From UBA2357 sp041678045 (GTDB lineage Bacteria; Pseudomonadota; Gammaproteobacteria; Burkholderiales; Rhodocyclaceae), in contig JBAYOV010000014.1 in the NCBI GenBank assembly GCA_041678045.1, forward strand, positions 7,494-71,493: a stretch of DNA of 64,000 bases, given 5' to 3'. This document shows positions 1 through 8,369 of this stretch, in pieces. The notes below the pieces were generated by a model, which was given only the letters and a program-made list of their open reading frames with translations, made no database searches and had not been told where the DNA came from. Positions within the stretch are counted from its first letter, which is position 1, and each line of letters starts with the position of its first letter. The position numbers were made by a program, and so were the translations under genes.

Positions 1-320
1 TCGTGGCGGGAGACCCCCTGGGCATCGAGCTGGCGTTCGACGACGATCTGCGTGGCGATGCCGGCGTGGTCGGTGCCCGGTTGCCACAGCGTGTTGACGC
101 CGAGCATGCGGTGGTAGCGGGTGAGGCCGTCCATGATGGTCTGGTTGAAGCCGTGCCCCATGTGCAGCGTGCCGGTGACGTTGGGCGGTGGCATCAGGAT
201 GCAGAATGCGTCGTCCGGATTGGACTTGTCCAGACCTGCGGCAAAGTAGCCGCGCGACTCCCACTCCGGATACCAGCGCGCTTCGATCGCCGCCGGTTCA
301 AAACTCTTGGCCAGTGTCAT
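1..320 (-). CDS. valS: Valyl-tRNA synthetase, N-terminal part (cut by window edge)
   Basis: Class I aminoacyl-tRNA synthetase that charges tRNA-Val in the cytoplasm. Only the first 106 or so codons are present; the gene runs off the left edge. The reverse-strand translation from the ATG at 320 starts MTLAKSFEPAAIEARWYPEW and continues into PPPNVTGTLHMGHGFNQ, the class I HIGH-type ATP-binding motif (here HMGH) in its ValS context. The following GTDHAGIATQ segment is also typical of ValS. It is last in a leftward run pepA-holC-hypothetical-valS, a common betaproteobacterial order, with about 108 bp before it. Identification is secure; completeness cannot be judged. Confidence 0.95.
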   Translation of the reverse strand, partial: MTLAKSFEPAAIEARWYPEWESRGYFAAGLDKSNPDDAFCILMPPPNVTGTLHMGHGFNQTIMDGLTRYHRMLGVNTLWQPGTDHAGIATQIVVERQLDAQGVSRH

Positions 321-428
321 GGTGTACCTGAGGGTTTGAAGGCAAAACCGCAATTATAGCGGATGACCTCAGGTCGGTTGCCGGCCCGATTCGTGGCTTC
401 GTGACTCGCGGCCCGGCGTTGGGTCGGT

Positions 429-926
429 TCAGCGCTTGATGCTGGGAATCTGCGAAAGTCGTTCGGACAGGTGCTCGGAAAGCGTGGGCAGCAGGGTGGC
501 GCGTACATGGGCCATGACTTCCTCACGGAGCCGTTCGGACATGCGTTCGAGCTCGCGGGATACCAACTGCGGCAGTTCGCTGGCGAACCAGGCTTCGATC
601 TCGCGGGCAATCTCGGTGTCGATGCTGATCATGTATTCGACCAGCTCGATGGATTCGCTGGAGTCGCCCAGCTGGGCGGTCGGGGCGCCCTTGGTCTTGC
701 TCTTCGGTGTCGGGGCGAGCAGGTCGGCGTCGATGGGCGGGAGCATCACGTCGAATTCATTGACGACTTCGGTGAGCACCGGAATTTCGGTTGCGGCGTT
801 TTCCGACAGCAGTGTTTCCCGCTCGCCGCCCCGGCGCCGCAGCAGGGCGTCGGCCTTGTCGATGAGTTCGTCTGCCTCGCGCAGCGGGTCGTTGGTGGGT
901 TCGAAGGGGGATGGGTGCTGGCTCAT
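429..926 (-). CDS. Hypothetical acidic protein between holC and valS
   Basis: A 165-residue protein of unknown function. No signal peptide or membrane segment is seen. The N-terminal third is charged (a DELIDKADALLRRR stretch), the middle is low-complexity and proline-rich (PPIDADLLAPTPKSKTKG), and the C-terminal 60 residues look like an amphipathic helix or coiled coil rich in Arg, Glu and Leu. Its ATG overlaps the holC stop codon by 4 bp (ATGA), so it is probably translationally coupled to holC. Small unnamed proteins at this position are common in Rhodocyclaceae. A role linked to replication or chromosome maintenance would be a guess from position only. Confidence 0.75.
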   Translation of the reverse strand: MSQHPSPFEPTNDPLREADELIDKADALLRRRGGERETLLSENAATEIPVLTEVVNEFDVMLPPIDADLLAPTPKSKTKGAPTAQLGDSSESIELVEYMISIDTEIAREIEAWFASELPQLVSRELERMSERLREEVMAHVRATLLPTLSEHLSERLSQIPSIKR

Positions 927-1360
927 AGTGCCTCCCTGCGCACTGAGTCGAAGGCCTTCAGCGGATGACCGGCAGCCTTGTACTGCTGCCAGCGCCGACG
1001 GGCCGGGGTGATGACGGATTCGCTGCGGCCGATGATCTCGACCAGCATGCGGAAGCGATCATACTCTTCCGGAATGTCGGGCGCGAGATTGAACAGCATG
1101 TCGTCATGGTCTGGGGGCGCGTTGGCCGGTGCTGCCAGGATCAGCACCGGAGTGCGCTGCGCCAGCGCGTCGTCGGCCGGAACGTGGGGGATGAAGCTGC
1201 CGGCCTCATGCGTCCACAGCAGGCGGTCGAAACCCTGTGCGGCGCGGTTGTCCTCCAGGCGCACGACAACCCGCCGCCCGCCGTGGTACGCCCGCCCGAC
1301 CAGCTCGCAGGCCAGTGCCAGCGGGTCGGGCGTGTTGTGGTAGAAGCGGATCTGTGTCAC
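923..1360 (-). CDS. holC: DNA polymerase III chi subunit
   Basis: Chi subunit of the polymerase III clamp-loader assembly. In the known family it binds psi and single-strand binding protein. The 145-residue length is normal. The protein opens with MTQIRFYHNTPDPLALACEL, the usual HolC start, and has LLWTHEAGSFIPH in the middle, matching the conserved LW-x-x-SFxPH segment of the family. It starts 21 bp after pepA and overlaps the next gene by 4 bp, giving the widespread pepA-holC-valS arrangement. Confident from motif and context. Confidence 0.93.
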   Translation of the reverse strand: MTQIRFYHNTPDPLALACELVGRAYHGGRRVVVRLEDNRAAQGFDRLLWTHEAGSFIPHVPADDALAQRTPVLILAAPANAPPDHDDMLFNLAPDIPEEYDRFRMLVEIIGRSESVITPARRRWQQYKAAGHPLKAFDSVRREAL

Positions 1361-1381
1361 CGCCGGGCTCCGCTGGCCTGC

Positions 1382-2872
1382 TCAGCGGGCACGGCCGATC
1401 AGGAACTCGCACAGCAGCGGCACTGGCCGGCCGGTGGCGCCCTTGGCTTCGCCAGACACCCAGGCGGTTCCGGCAATGTCCAGATGCGCCCACTTGTAGG
1501 CCTTGGTGAAGCGCGACAGGAAGCAGGCGGCGGTGATCGAGCCGGCCGTCTTGCCGCCGATGTTGCCCATGTCGGCAAAATTGCTCTTCAGGAGGTCCTG
1601 ATAGTCGTCCCACAGGGGCAGCTGCCAGGCGCGGTCTGCTGCGCGGTTGCCACAATCGAGCAGCTCGCGGGCCAGATCGTCATCGTTGGCCATCAGGCCG
1701 GTGGGAATCTTGCCCAGGGCAATGATCACGGCGCCGGTCAGCGTCGCGATGTCGATCACGCAGGCCGGGTCGAAGCGTTCCGCATAGGTCAGCGCATCGC
1801 ACAGGATGAGCCGGCCTTCGGCATCGGTGTTGAGGATTTCGATGGTCTGCCCGCTCATCGAGGTGACCACGTCTCCCGGTTTGGTGGCACCGCCCCCGGG
1901 CATGTTCTCGGTGGCCGGGATCAGGCCCACGACGTTGATCGGCAGCTGCATTTCGGCAATCGCGCGGAAGGTGCCGAGCACGCTGGCGGCTCCGCACATG
2001 TCGTACTTCATTTCGTCCATCTCGGGCGCGGGCTTGAGCGAAATGCCACCGGTGTCGAAGGTGATGCCCTTGCCGACCAGCACCACGGGCTTGTCCTTCG
2101 CCTTGCCGCCGCGATACTCCATGACGATGAATTTGGGGGGCTGGTGGGAGCCGCGCGCCACTGCCAGGAAGGCGCCCATGCCGAGTTTTTCGGCGTCCTT
2201 GCGCTCCAGCACCTCGACCTTGAACTTGTAGTGCTTGCCCAGCTTCAGCGCGGTGTCGGCCAGATGGGTGGGGGTGCAGAAGTTGGCCGGCAGGTTGGCC
2301 AGTTCGCGGCTCAGCGCCATGCCTTCGGCAATGGCCTGGCCACGTTCGGCAGCGAGCTTCAGGGCCGCATCGTGCTTGTCTTCTGCGAGCAGCACAATCG
2401 AGCGGGCGCCGCGCTGGGCGGCCTTGTCGTCCTTGCGGCTGCGGGTGGTGTCGTAACGGTAGGTGGCATCCTGCAGCAGGCGGGCGCTCTGGGCGAAGGC
2501 CCAGGCGGTGTCACGCCCGGGCACGGCCAGGCTGGCCAGCGTGAAGCCGGCGTCCTGCGCTGCGCTGCCGGACAGCCAGCGGGCGGCGGCACTCACGGCA
2601 TCGCGCCACGCCTTCTCGCTGAATGCGTCCTGCGGGCCCAGGCTCACCAGCAGCACGCGCGGGGCGGTGACGCCCGGCAGGTCGTGCAGCACCAGCAGCG
2701 CGCCGGCCTTCTCTTCGAGATCGCCCCGCGCGATGGCGGCACTCAGCCGTCCGTCGCTGGCGGCATCCAGGGCGCTGGCCGCTGCCGACAGCCTGCCTTC
2801 GGCGAACACACCGGCCACGATGACGCCTGCCTTGAGCTTTTCCGGGCGGGTGCTCTTTATGGTAAATTCCAT
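1382..2872 (-). CDS. pepA: Leucyl aminopeptidase (M17 family)
   Basis: Cytosolic dinuclear-metal aminopeptidase that removes N-terminal residues; in E. coli PepA also acts as a DNA-binding cofactor in site-specific recombination. The 496-residue length fits. The M17 signature NTDAEGRL is present at about two thirds of the protein, preceded by VGKGITFDTGGISLKP and the MKYDMCGAA segment that supplies metal ligands. Its ATG is about 115 bp from the ATG chosen for the divergent lptF, so the two operons probably share the promoter region 2873-2988, as in many proteobacteria. First gene of the leftward pepA-holC-orf-valS run. Confidence 0.97.
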   Translation of the reverse strand: MEFTIKSTRPEKLKAGVIVAGVFAEGRLSAAASALDAASDGRLSAAIARGDLEEKAGALLVLHDLPGVTAPRVLLVSLGPQDAFSEKAWRDAVSAAARWLSGSAAQDAGFTLASLAVPGRDTAWAFAQSARLLQDATYRYDTTRSRKDDKAAQRGARSIVLLAEDKHDAALKLAAERGQAIAEGMALSRELANLPANFCTPTHLADTALKLGKHYKFKVEVLERKDAEKLGMGAFLAVARGSHQPPKFIVMEYRGGKAKDKPVVLVGKGITFDTGGISLKPAPEMDEMKYDMCGAASVLGTFRAIAEMQLPINVVGLIPATENMPGGGATKPGDVVTSMSGQTIEILNTDAEGRLILCDALTYAERFDPACVIDIATLTGAVIIALGKIPTGLMANDDDLARELLDCGNRAADRAWQLPLWDDYQDLLKSNFADMGNIGGKTAGSITAACFLSRFTKAYKWAHLDIAGTAWVSGEAKGATGRPVPLLCEFLIGRAR

Positions 2873-2988
2873 TGCTTATTCCTTTTGCCAATGCTTTGCC
2901 TAGACCGGATCGATTATGGACCGTTCGTGGCAAGGCCGTCAAAACCCGCTGTGTGGCCGCTGCCGGCCCGTCTGCCCATTCAGAAAAA

Positions 2989-4068
2989 ATGATCTTCAGT
3001 CGCGCCCTGAGGCGTGAGTTTGCCCAATCCGCCTCCGGGGTGTTCGTCGCGCTGTTTGCGATCCTCATCACCACGGTGCTCATCCGCCTGCTCGGGCAGG
3101 CGGCGGGTGGCCGGCTGCCTGCCGATGCGGTGCTGTCCATGATCGGGCTGGGGGCGGTGGCCCAGTTGCCGCTGGTGCTGTCGCTGTCGGTGTTCATCGC
3201 GATCCTGATGTCGCTGTCGCGCGCCTATCGTGATTCCGAGATGGTGGTGTGGGCGGCCTCCGGTGTGTCCCTGCTGCGCTTTTTCGGGCCGGTGCTGCGC
3301 TTTGCCTTGCCCTTCGTGCTGATTGCCGCGTTCGGCGCGCTGTTCCTGTCGCCCTGGGCCAACCAGAAGACCGCCGAATTCCAGGCCAGCCTGGAGACCC
3401 GGGACGACACCACGCGCGTGGCGCCGGGGGTGTTCCGTGAGTCGGCCTCGGCAGGCCGGGTGTTTTTCGTGGAAACCGGAGCGAGCGGGGACGAGATGCT
3501 GCGCAACGTGTTCGTCGCTTCGGAAACCGATGGGCTGCTCGACATTGTGGTGGCGGCGGAAGGGGCGATCGTCACCGACGAGAACGGATCGCGCCATGCG
3601 GTGCTCCGCGACGGGCGGCGCTTCGAGGGGGCCGCTGGCAGCATGGCTTTTCGGGTGCTGGAGTTCGAGCGCTACACGGTGCAGGTGGAGGCGCCGAAAA
3701 CGGTCGATACCTTCACCAAGCTCAAGTCGGTGCCGACGCTGGACCTGTTGTCCGACCCCACGCCGCGCCATCTGGGCGAGCTGAGCAGCCGCATCGGCAT
3801 GCCGCTGACCTTTCTGCTGCTGGCCTTGCTGGCGGTGCCGCTGGCATATGTGAATCCGCGTGCCGGCCGGGGCAACAACCTGATCGTGGCGGTGCTGGCC
3901 TATCTGATCTACAGCAATGTGGTGAGTGTGTTCCAGGCCTGGGTAGGCCAGGAGCGCATGGGTTTCGCGCTTGCGGTGATCCTGCCTCATGCGCTGGCGG
4001 CGGCGGTGCTGGTGTTCATGGTGTATCGCCGGGTGGTGCTGGTGCCGTTCTGGAGGCGTCGTCGATGA
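2989..4068 (+). CDS. lptF: LPS export ABC transporter permease LptF
   Basis: Inner-membrane permease of the LptB2FG complex that extracts lipopolysaccharide and drives it along the Lpt bridge. I take the ATG at 2989 (MIFSRALRREFAQ), which matches the conserved LptF start and gives 359 residues, rather than longer in-frame extensions reaching back to 2872. Hydrophobic segments flank a periplasmic beta-jellyroll-sized domain (about residues 120-270), followed by a terminal membrane block with GMPLTFLLLALLAVPLAYVN. The stop overlaps the lptG ATG by 4 bp, so the pair is coupled. Confidence 0.95.
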   Translation: MIFSRALRREFAQSASGVFVALFAILITTVLIRLLGQAAGGRLPADAVLSMIGLGAVAQLPLVLSLSVFIAILMSLSRAYRDSEMVVWAASGVSLLRFFGPVLRFALPFVLIAAFGALFLSPWANQKTAEFQASLETRDDTTRVAPGVFRESASAGRVFFVETGASGDEMLRNVFVASETDGLLDIVVAAEGAIVTDENGSRHAVLRDGRRFEGAAGSMAFRVLEFERYTVQVEAPKTVDTFTKLKSVPTLDLLSDPTPRHLGELSSRIGMPLTFLLLALLAVPLAYVNPRAGRGNNLIVAVLAYLIYSNVVSVFQAWVGQERMGFALAVILPHALAAAVLVFMVYRRVVLVPFWRRRR

Positions 4069-5144
4069 GTGCGGTACTCACCCGTTACCTCGCGCGTGAG
4101 ATCGTGGTGTCGACCGCGCTGGTCACGCTGGCCTTCATCGGGTTGTTTGCCTTCTTCGACTTCATCAACGAACTCGATGGCGTCGGACGCAATGGCTATG
4201 AACTGCACCATGCGCTGGTGTATGTGCTGCTGATCCTGCCCGGGCGGGTGTATGAGCTGATTCCGATCACCGTCCTGATCGGCACGCTGTATGCGCTGAC
4301 TACGCTGGCACGCCATTCCGAGATCACGGTGATGCGGGCCTCGGGCATGTCGACCGCGCGCATGTTGCGCACGCTGGCCGGCACCGGGCTGATTTTCGTG
4401 GTGCTGACCTTTGCATTCGGCGAATATGTGGCGCCTCCGGCGGAGCGGGCCGCCCAGCAGTGGAAGCTCACGGCGACGGGCTCGGCCGTATCGCAGCAAC
4501 TGCGTTCCGGCCTGTGGGTGCGCGATGGTGCGCGCTTCATCAACGTGATGCGGGTGCTGCCCGATCGCAGCATGGAGCGGGTCCGCATCTATACCTTCGA
4601 CGATGAGCGCATGCTGTCCTCGCTGAGTCAGGCCGTGCGTGGGGAGTACGATGCCCAGCAACGCGAGTGGCGGCTCATCGATGTGGTCAGCACCCGCTTT
4701 ACCGGCAGCGAAACCCAACTCACCCACGAGGCCGAGGTGCGCTGGCGCTCGGACCTGACGCCGGAGGTGCTCAGCGTGCTGATGGTCGCGCCGGAGCGCA
4801 TGCAGGTGACCACGCTGTATGCTTACATCAAGCACCTGCGCGATAACCGCCAGAATGCCGATCGTTTCGAGATCGCGCTCTGGAAGAAGGTGTTCTATCC
4901 CTTTGCCTCGCTGGTGATGATTGCGCTGGCACTGCCGTTTGCCTTCACTCATGACCGCATGGGCGGGGTGAGCGTGAAGGTGTTCATGGGGGTCATGCTG
5001 GGCGTGGGCTTTTACCTGCTCAACGGCCTGTTCTCCAACCTCGGGGTGATCAATGCCTGGCCGCCGGTGATGGCGGCCATGACACCCAGCCTGATCTTCC
5101 TTGCCGCTGCGGCGGTGATGTTGCTCGGGGTGGAGCGGCGTTAG
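4065..5144 (+). CDS. lptG: LPS export ABC transporter permease LptG
   Basis: Partner permease of LptF in the LptB2FG exporter. It has 359 residues with the LptF/LptG architecture: N-terminal membrane block (RYLAREIVVSTALVTLAF), a central periplasmic domain, and a C-terminal membrane block ending in a run of hydrophobic residues. The motif LPGRVYELIPITVLIGTLYAL is typical of LptG. It begins inside the lptF stop (ATGA) and its own stop overlaps the convergent bioB stop by 4 bp, leaving no room for a terminator between them. Confidence 0.95.
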   Translation: MSAVLTRYLAREIVVSTALVTLAFIGLFAFFDFINELDGVGRNGYELHHALVYVLLILPGRVYELIPITVLIGTLYALTTLARHSEITVMRASGMSTARMLRTLAGTGLIFVVLTFAFGEYVAPPAERAAQQWKLTATGSAVSQQLRSGLWVRDGARFINVMRVLPDRSMERVRIYTFDDERMLSSLSQAVRGEYDAQQREWRLIDVVSTRFTGSETQLTHEAEVRWRSDLTPEVLSVLMVAPERMQVTTLYAYIKHLRDNRQNADRFEIALWKKVFYPFASLVMIALALPFAFTHDRMGGVSVKVFMGVMLGVGFYLLNGLFSNLGVINAWPPVMAAMTPSLIFLAAAAVMLLGVERR

Positions 5145-6214
5145 CGCGCGGCAGGGGCGCTGACTGGAGCGTTCGCCTCGGGTTGTGGGCTGCCCTGGAT
5201 GTGCAGGTCCAACCGCTCGATCAGCTTGCGATCATGACCGGTGCCGGGGTTGGGCGTGGTCAGCAGGTGGTCGCCATAGAAGATCGAATTGGCGCCGGCC
5301 AGAATGCACAGGGCCTGCAGGGCGTCGTCCATGTTTTCGCGTCCGGCGGACAGACGCACCCGGGTGCGTGGCATGGTGATGCGGGCCACCGCAATGGTGC
5401 GGACGAATTCGAAGGGGTCCAGCGCCGGGCTGTTGACCAGCGGAGTGCCCTCCACCGGAACCAGATGGTTGATCGGGACCGATTCGGGATAAGGGTCGAG
5501 ATTGGCCAGTTCGGCGATCAGTGCGGCCCGTTGGGGGCGTGATTCGCCCATGCCGATGATGCCGCCGCTGCACACATGGATGCCCGCCTGCCGGACGTGG
5601 CCCAGGGTGTCGAGGCGATCCTGATAGTCCCGCGTCGTGACCACCTGCGCATAATAGTCGGGTGCCGTATCCAGGTTGTGGTTGTAGTAGTCCAGCCCGG
5701 CCGCCTTCAGGGCCTGGGCCTGCTCGCCGGAGAGCATGCCCAGTGTCATGCAGGTTTCCATGCCCAGCGCCCGCACTTCACGCACCATCGTGGTTAGCGC
5801 TCCCATGTCCCGGGGCTTGGGGTTGCGCCATGCCGCCCCCATGCAGAAGCGGCTTGCACCCTGGGCCTTCGCGGCCCGCGCGGCATCCACCACCTGTTCC
5901 ACCGGCATCAGCTTCTCCGCCTTCACGGCGGTATCGAAGTGGGCCGACTGCGAACAATAGCCGCAATCCTCCGCGCAGCCTCCGGTCTTGATCGACAGCA
6001 GGGTGGAGAGCTGCAGCTCGTTCGGGTCGAAGTGTTCCCGGTGCACCGACTGCGCACGGTACATCAAGGTCATGAAGGGCAGCGCGAAGAGGGCTTCAAC
6101 GTCGGCTACCTTCCAGGGGCCACCACGGGTCATGGGCGCATCGTGGCCGGACGGCTGGGTGCGGGCGGTGGCACGCAGGGCTTGGGGGGTTGTGTTGGCG
6201 ACAATCATGCTCAT
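5141..6214 (-). CDS. bioB: Biotin synthase
   Basis: Radical SAM enzyme that inserts sulfur into dethiobiotin in the last step of biotin synthesis. The radical SAM cluster motif CAEDCGYC (CxxxCxxC) is preceded by STLLSIKTGG, and the family segments GAAWRNPKPRD, YYNHNLDTAPDYY and VCSGGIIGMGE are present. An upstream ATG at 6265 is in frame, but the start is placed at 6214 (MSMIVANTT; 6208 is equally possible), where an AGAAAG ribosome site lies at good spacing. The approximately 20-residue upstream extension is AT-rich and reads like leader DNA. Its 3' end overlaps that of lptG. No biotin operon partners are adjacent. Confidence 0.96.
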   Translation of the reverse strand: MSMIVANTTPQALRATARTQPSGHDAPMTRGGPWKVADVEALFALPFMTLMYRAQSVHREHFDPNELQLSTLLSIKTGGCAEDCGYCSQSAHFDTAVKAEKLMPVEQVVDAARAAKAQGASRFCMGAAWRNPKPRDMGALTTMVREVRALGMETCMTLGMLSGEQAQALKAAGLDYYNHNLDTAPDYYAQVVTTRDYQDRLDTLGHVRQAGIHVCSGGIIGMGESRPQRAALIAELANLDPYPESVPINHLVPVEGTPLVNSPALDPFEFVRTIAVARITMPRTRVRLSAGRENMDDALQALCILAGANSIFYGDHLLTTPNPGTGHDRKLIERLDLHIQGSPQPEANAPVSAPAAR

Positions 6215-6330
6215 GCTTTCTGGTATTTTTGATTTTGAATTCATAATTATAAACTGACCGACCACCTTTTCGTACAGCCACCCCGGTCCGCCACTAGCCC
6301 CCTGGCCCGAGTGTGGCTATCCTCTTGCGC

Positions 6331-7032
6331 ATGTCCTTCAATGCCAGTTTCAGCGAAGCTTTTGCCCTGATTGCGACCTTTGATGGCCGGGTTGCGGAAA
6401 TCGTCATCCTGTCCCTGCAGGTGAGCGGGGCGGCGGTGTTGCTGGGTACGCTGATCGGCCTGCCGCTGGGGGCGCTGCTGGCCGTGGGGCGCTTTCCCGG
6501 GCAGCAGGTGCTGAGCGTGCTGGTGAATGCGCTGATGGGCTTGCCTTCGGTGGTGGTGGGCGTGGTCGTCTATTTGCTGCTCTCCCGCTCGGGGCCACTC
6601 GGTGGGTTCGGGCTGTTGTACACCCCGTCGGCGATGGTGGTTGCGCAGACCCTGCTGGTGATTCCGCTGATGGCGGCGATTGCCCGCCAGGTTGTCGATG
6701 ATGCCTGGCAACGCTACGCCGAAGAGTTGCGCATGATGCGCTTCAGCTGGTGGCAGAGCGTGACCACGCTACTCCATGATTGTCGCCACTCCCTGCTGGT
6801 GGCCGTGCTTGCGGGGCTGGGCCGGGCAATGAGCGAGGTGGGGGCGGTGATGATCGTGGGGGGCAACATCGACCGCGCCACCCGGGTGATGACCACGGCC
6901 ATCGCGCTGGAGACGAGCAAGGGCGACCTGCCGCTGGCTATTGCGCTTGGGTTGGTGCTGGTGTTGATCATTCTGGTGCTCAATGCACTGGCCTTTGCAG
7001 TGCGGGCCTGGGCAGTGCGCCGTTTTGGCTGA
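6331..7032 (+). CDS. tupB: ABC transporter permease, tungstate/molybdate TupB type
   Basis: Integral membrane subunit of an oxyanion importer. About 233 residues with five or six hydrophobic segments. The cytoplasmic EAA-type loop is visible as the GRAMSEVGAVMIVGGN segment, characteristic of the Tup/Mod/Cys permease family, and TRVMTTAIALETSKGD matches TupB-type permeases. ATG 6331 is preferred; a GTG at 6313 is in frame. The ATPase gene follows 20 bp downstream. No substrate-binding protein (TupA) gene lies next to it, so the binding protein must be elsewhere or absent. Specificity for tungstate over molybdate is inferred from similarity. Confidence 0.8.
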   Translation: MSFNASFSEAFALIATFDGRVAEIVILSLQVSGAAVLLGTLIGLPLGALLAVGRFPGQQVLSVLVNALMGLPSVVVGVVVYLLLSRSGPLGGFGLLYTPSAMVVAQTLLVIPLMAAIARQVVDDAWQRYAEELRMMRFSWWQSVTTLLHDCRHSLLVAVLAGLGRAMSEVGAVMIVGGNIDRATRVMTTAIALETSKGDLPLAIALGLVLVLIILVLNALAFAVRAWAVRRFG

Positions 7033-7052
7033 GGGGGCTCGAATTGGCGAGC

Positions 7053-7793
7053 ATGTCTTCCGTGCCGATGTTCCCGCTGCGCATCCGCGACCTTCGCTAT
7101 CAGGCGGCGGGTCGCCAGGGCGGCCGGATGTTGCTCGATGGCGTGAATCTGGAATTGGGCGATGAGGGCATCACGCTGATCCTCGGGCCCAACGGCGCGG
7201 GCAAGAGCCTGCTGCTGCGCTGTCTGTGTGGCCTGCTGCAACCGACGGGCGGGATGCTCGAGTGGGGTGAGGGAGCGTGCCCGGAACGGGCGGTGATGAT
7301 GGTGTTTCAGCATCCGATGATGCTGCGCGCCAGCGTGCTGGACAATGCTGCGCTGGCGCTCAAGGCGCAGGGTATCGGCAGGCGAGAACGGCGGCGAAGG
7401 GCAGCCGACATGCTTGAACGGGTCGGGTTGGGCGCGCGGGCCGAAGACAGTGCACGTCGTCTGTCCGGCGGTGAACAGCAGCGTCTGGCCTTGGCACGTG
7501 CATGGTTGGCTCAGCCCCGCCTGCTGTTGCTCGATGAACCCACTGCCAGTCTCGATCCGTCAGCCAGCGCCGAAGTGGAGCGCATCGTCCGCCAGATCCG
7601 CACCGATGGAACACGCATCCTGATGGTCACCCACAACTTGGGCCAGGCCACCCGCCTGGGCGACGACATTGTGTTCATGAGTGCCGGCCGGGTGCGCGAG
7701 CACACTCCAACCCGCCGCTTCTTCACCCGACCCGCCTCGGAAGAGGCGCGTCTGTTCATTCAGGGTGAGTTGCCTTGGCATATGGCGTTCTGA
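7053..7793 (+). CDS. tupC: ABC transporter ATP-binding protein, TupC type
   Basis: ATPase partner of the preceding permease. Walker A is GPNGAGKS (about residues 47-54), the signature is LSGGEQQRLALARAW, Walker B is LLLLDEPTASLD, and the switch histidine lies in MVTHNLGQA. Length is 246 residues from the ATG at 7053. Longer upstream readings run through tupB and are rejected because the homology begins near FPLRIRDLRYQ. A TTG at 7044 is an alternative start. The gene ends 22 bp before the convergent regulator gene. Confidence 0.85.
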   Translation: MSSVPMFPLRIRDLRYQAAGRQGGRMLLDGVNLELGDEGITLILGPNGAGKSLLLRCLCGLLQPTGGMLEWGEGACPERAVMMVFQHPMMLRASVLDNAALALKAQGIGRRERRRRAADMLERVGLGARAEDSARRLSGGEQQRLALARAWLAQPRLLLLDEPTASLDPSASAEVERIVRQIRTDGTRILMVTHNLGQATRLGDDIVFMSAGRVREHTPTRRFFTRPASEEARLFIQGELPWHMAF

Positions 7794-7815
7794 GCCATGC
7801 CCGGCCACTCAGTCT

Positions 7816-8247
7816 TCAGTCTTCCGACTGGTGGCAGACACAGGCTTCATCGTGCGCGGCGGCGACCAGTTCGTGGAGGATGCCGCAGGCGCGTGCAGGG
7901 TGGTGTTCGCCGCAGCTTGCACGCAGGGCAACGAGTTGTCTTTCCAGGCGTTGCATGCTGCGCAGCCGCGCACGCACCTGGGTCAGTTGCTGCTCGATCA
8001 GGGCGTTGATGTTTCCGCAGTCCGCTTCGGGTGTCTCGACAAACTTCAGCAGGGTCTGAATGTCGGCCAACGGCATGTCCAGCGCCCGGCAATGGCGCAC
8101 GAAGGCCAGCCGCTCAAGATGGGCCGGGCCGTAGGTCCGGTAGCCATTGGCCTGTCGTGGCGGGGCGGGCAGCAGCCCGGCCTTCTCGTAATAGCGGATG
8201 GTGTCGATGTCTACGCCGCTGCGTTGGGCGAGTGCTCCAATGCGCAT
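7816..8247 (-). CDS. cadR: MerR-family heavy-metal regulator, CadR/PbrR type
   Basis: Metal-sensing transcription activator that untwists promoters with an overlong spacer. 143 residues: MerR helix-turn-helix (MRIGALAQRSGVDIDTIRYY) at the N-terminus, a dimerisation helix, and metal-binding cysteines at the end of the DNA-binding domain (EADCGNINALI) and in the C-terminal tail (ACVCHQ). The Cys pattern matches Cd/Pb/Zn-responsive CadR/PbrR proteins rather than CueR or ZntR, but the exact metal is inferred. It is divergent from a cation exporter gene, and the intervening 122 bp carry a clear MerR-type operator (8315-8335). Confidence 0.88.
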   Translation of the reverse strand: MRIGALAQRSGVDIDTIRYYEKAGLLPAPPRQANGYRTYGPAHLERLAFVRHCRALDMPLADIQTLLKFVETPEADCGNINALIEQQLTQVRARLRSMQRLERQLVALRASCGEHHPARACGILHELVAAAHDEACVCHQSED

Positions 8248-8311
8248 GATGTCCTGGTCCCAGTGTTTTGTGTGCGGTGTCTCGTCTGCTGTGCCCGGTT
8301 CAGTATAGGTG

Positions 8312-8342
8312 TTGACTCTGGAGTGACTCCAGGGTTTTCAAT
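8312..8342 (+). promoter_or_regulatory. MerR-type promoter/operator for the cation exporter
   Basis: A -35 box TTGACT (8312-8317) and a -10 box TTCAAT (8337-8342) are separated by 19 bp, the overlong spacer diagnostic of MerR-activated promoters. The spacer carries a dyad: ACTCTGGAG (8315-8323), centre TGA, CTCCAGGGT (8327-8335), with 8 of 9 positions complementary. It resembles the known PbrR/CadR operators. It points toward the cation transporter at 8370 and away from cadR. Confidence 0.8.
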
Positions 8343-8369
8343 GCAGATATCGAAAACGGAGCAACGAAC

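Noticed and set aside
965..2992. Plus-strand open frame of 675 codons over holC and pepA
   Set aside because: Antisense of pepA/holC, repetitive Gly/Ala/His-rich translation, no motif.
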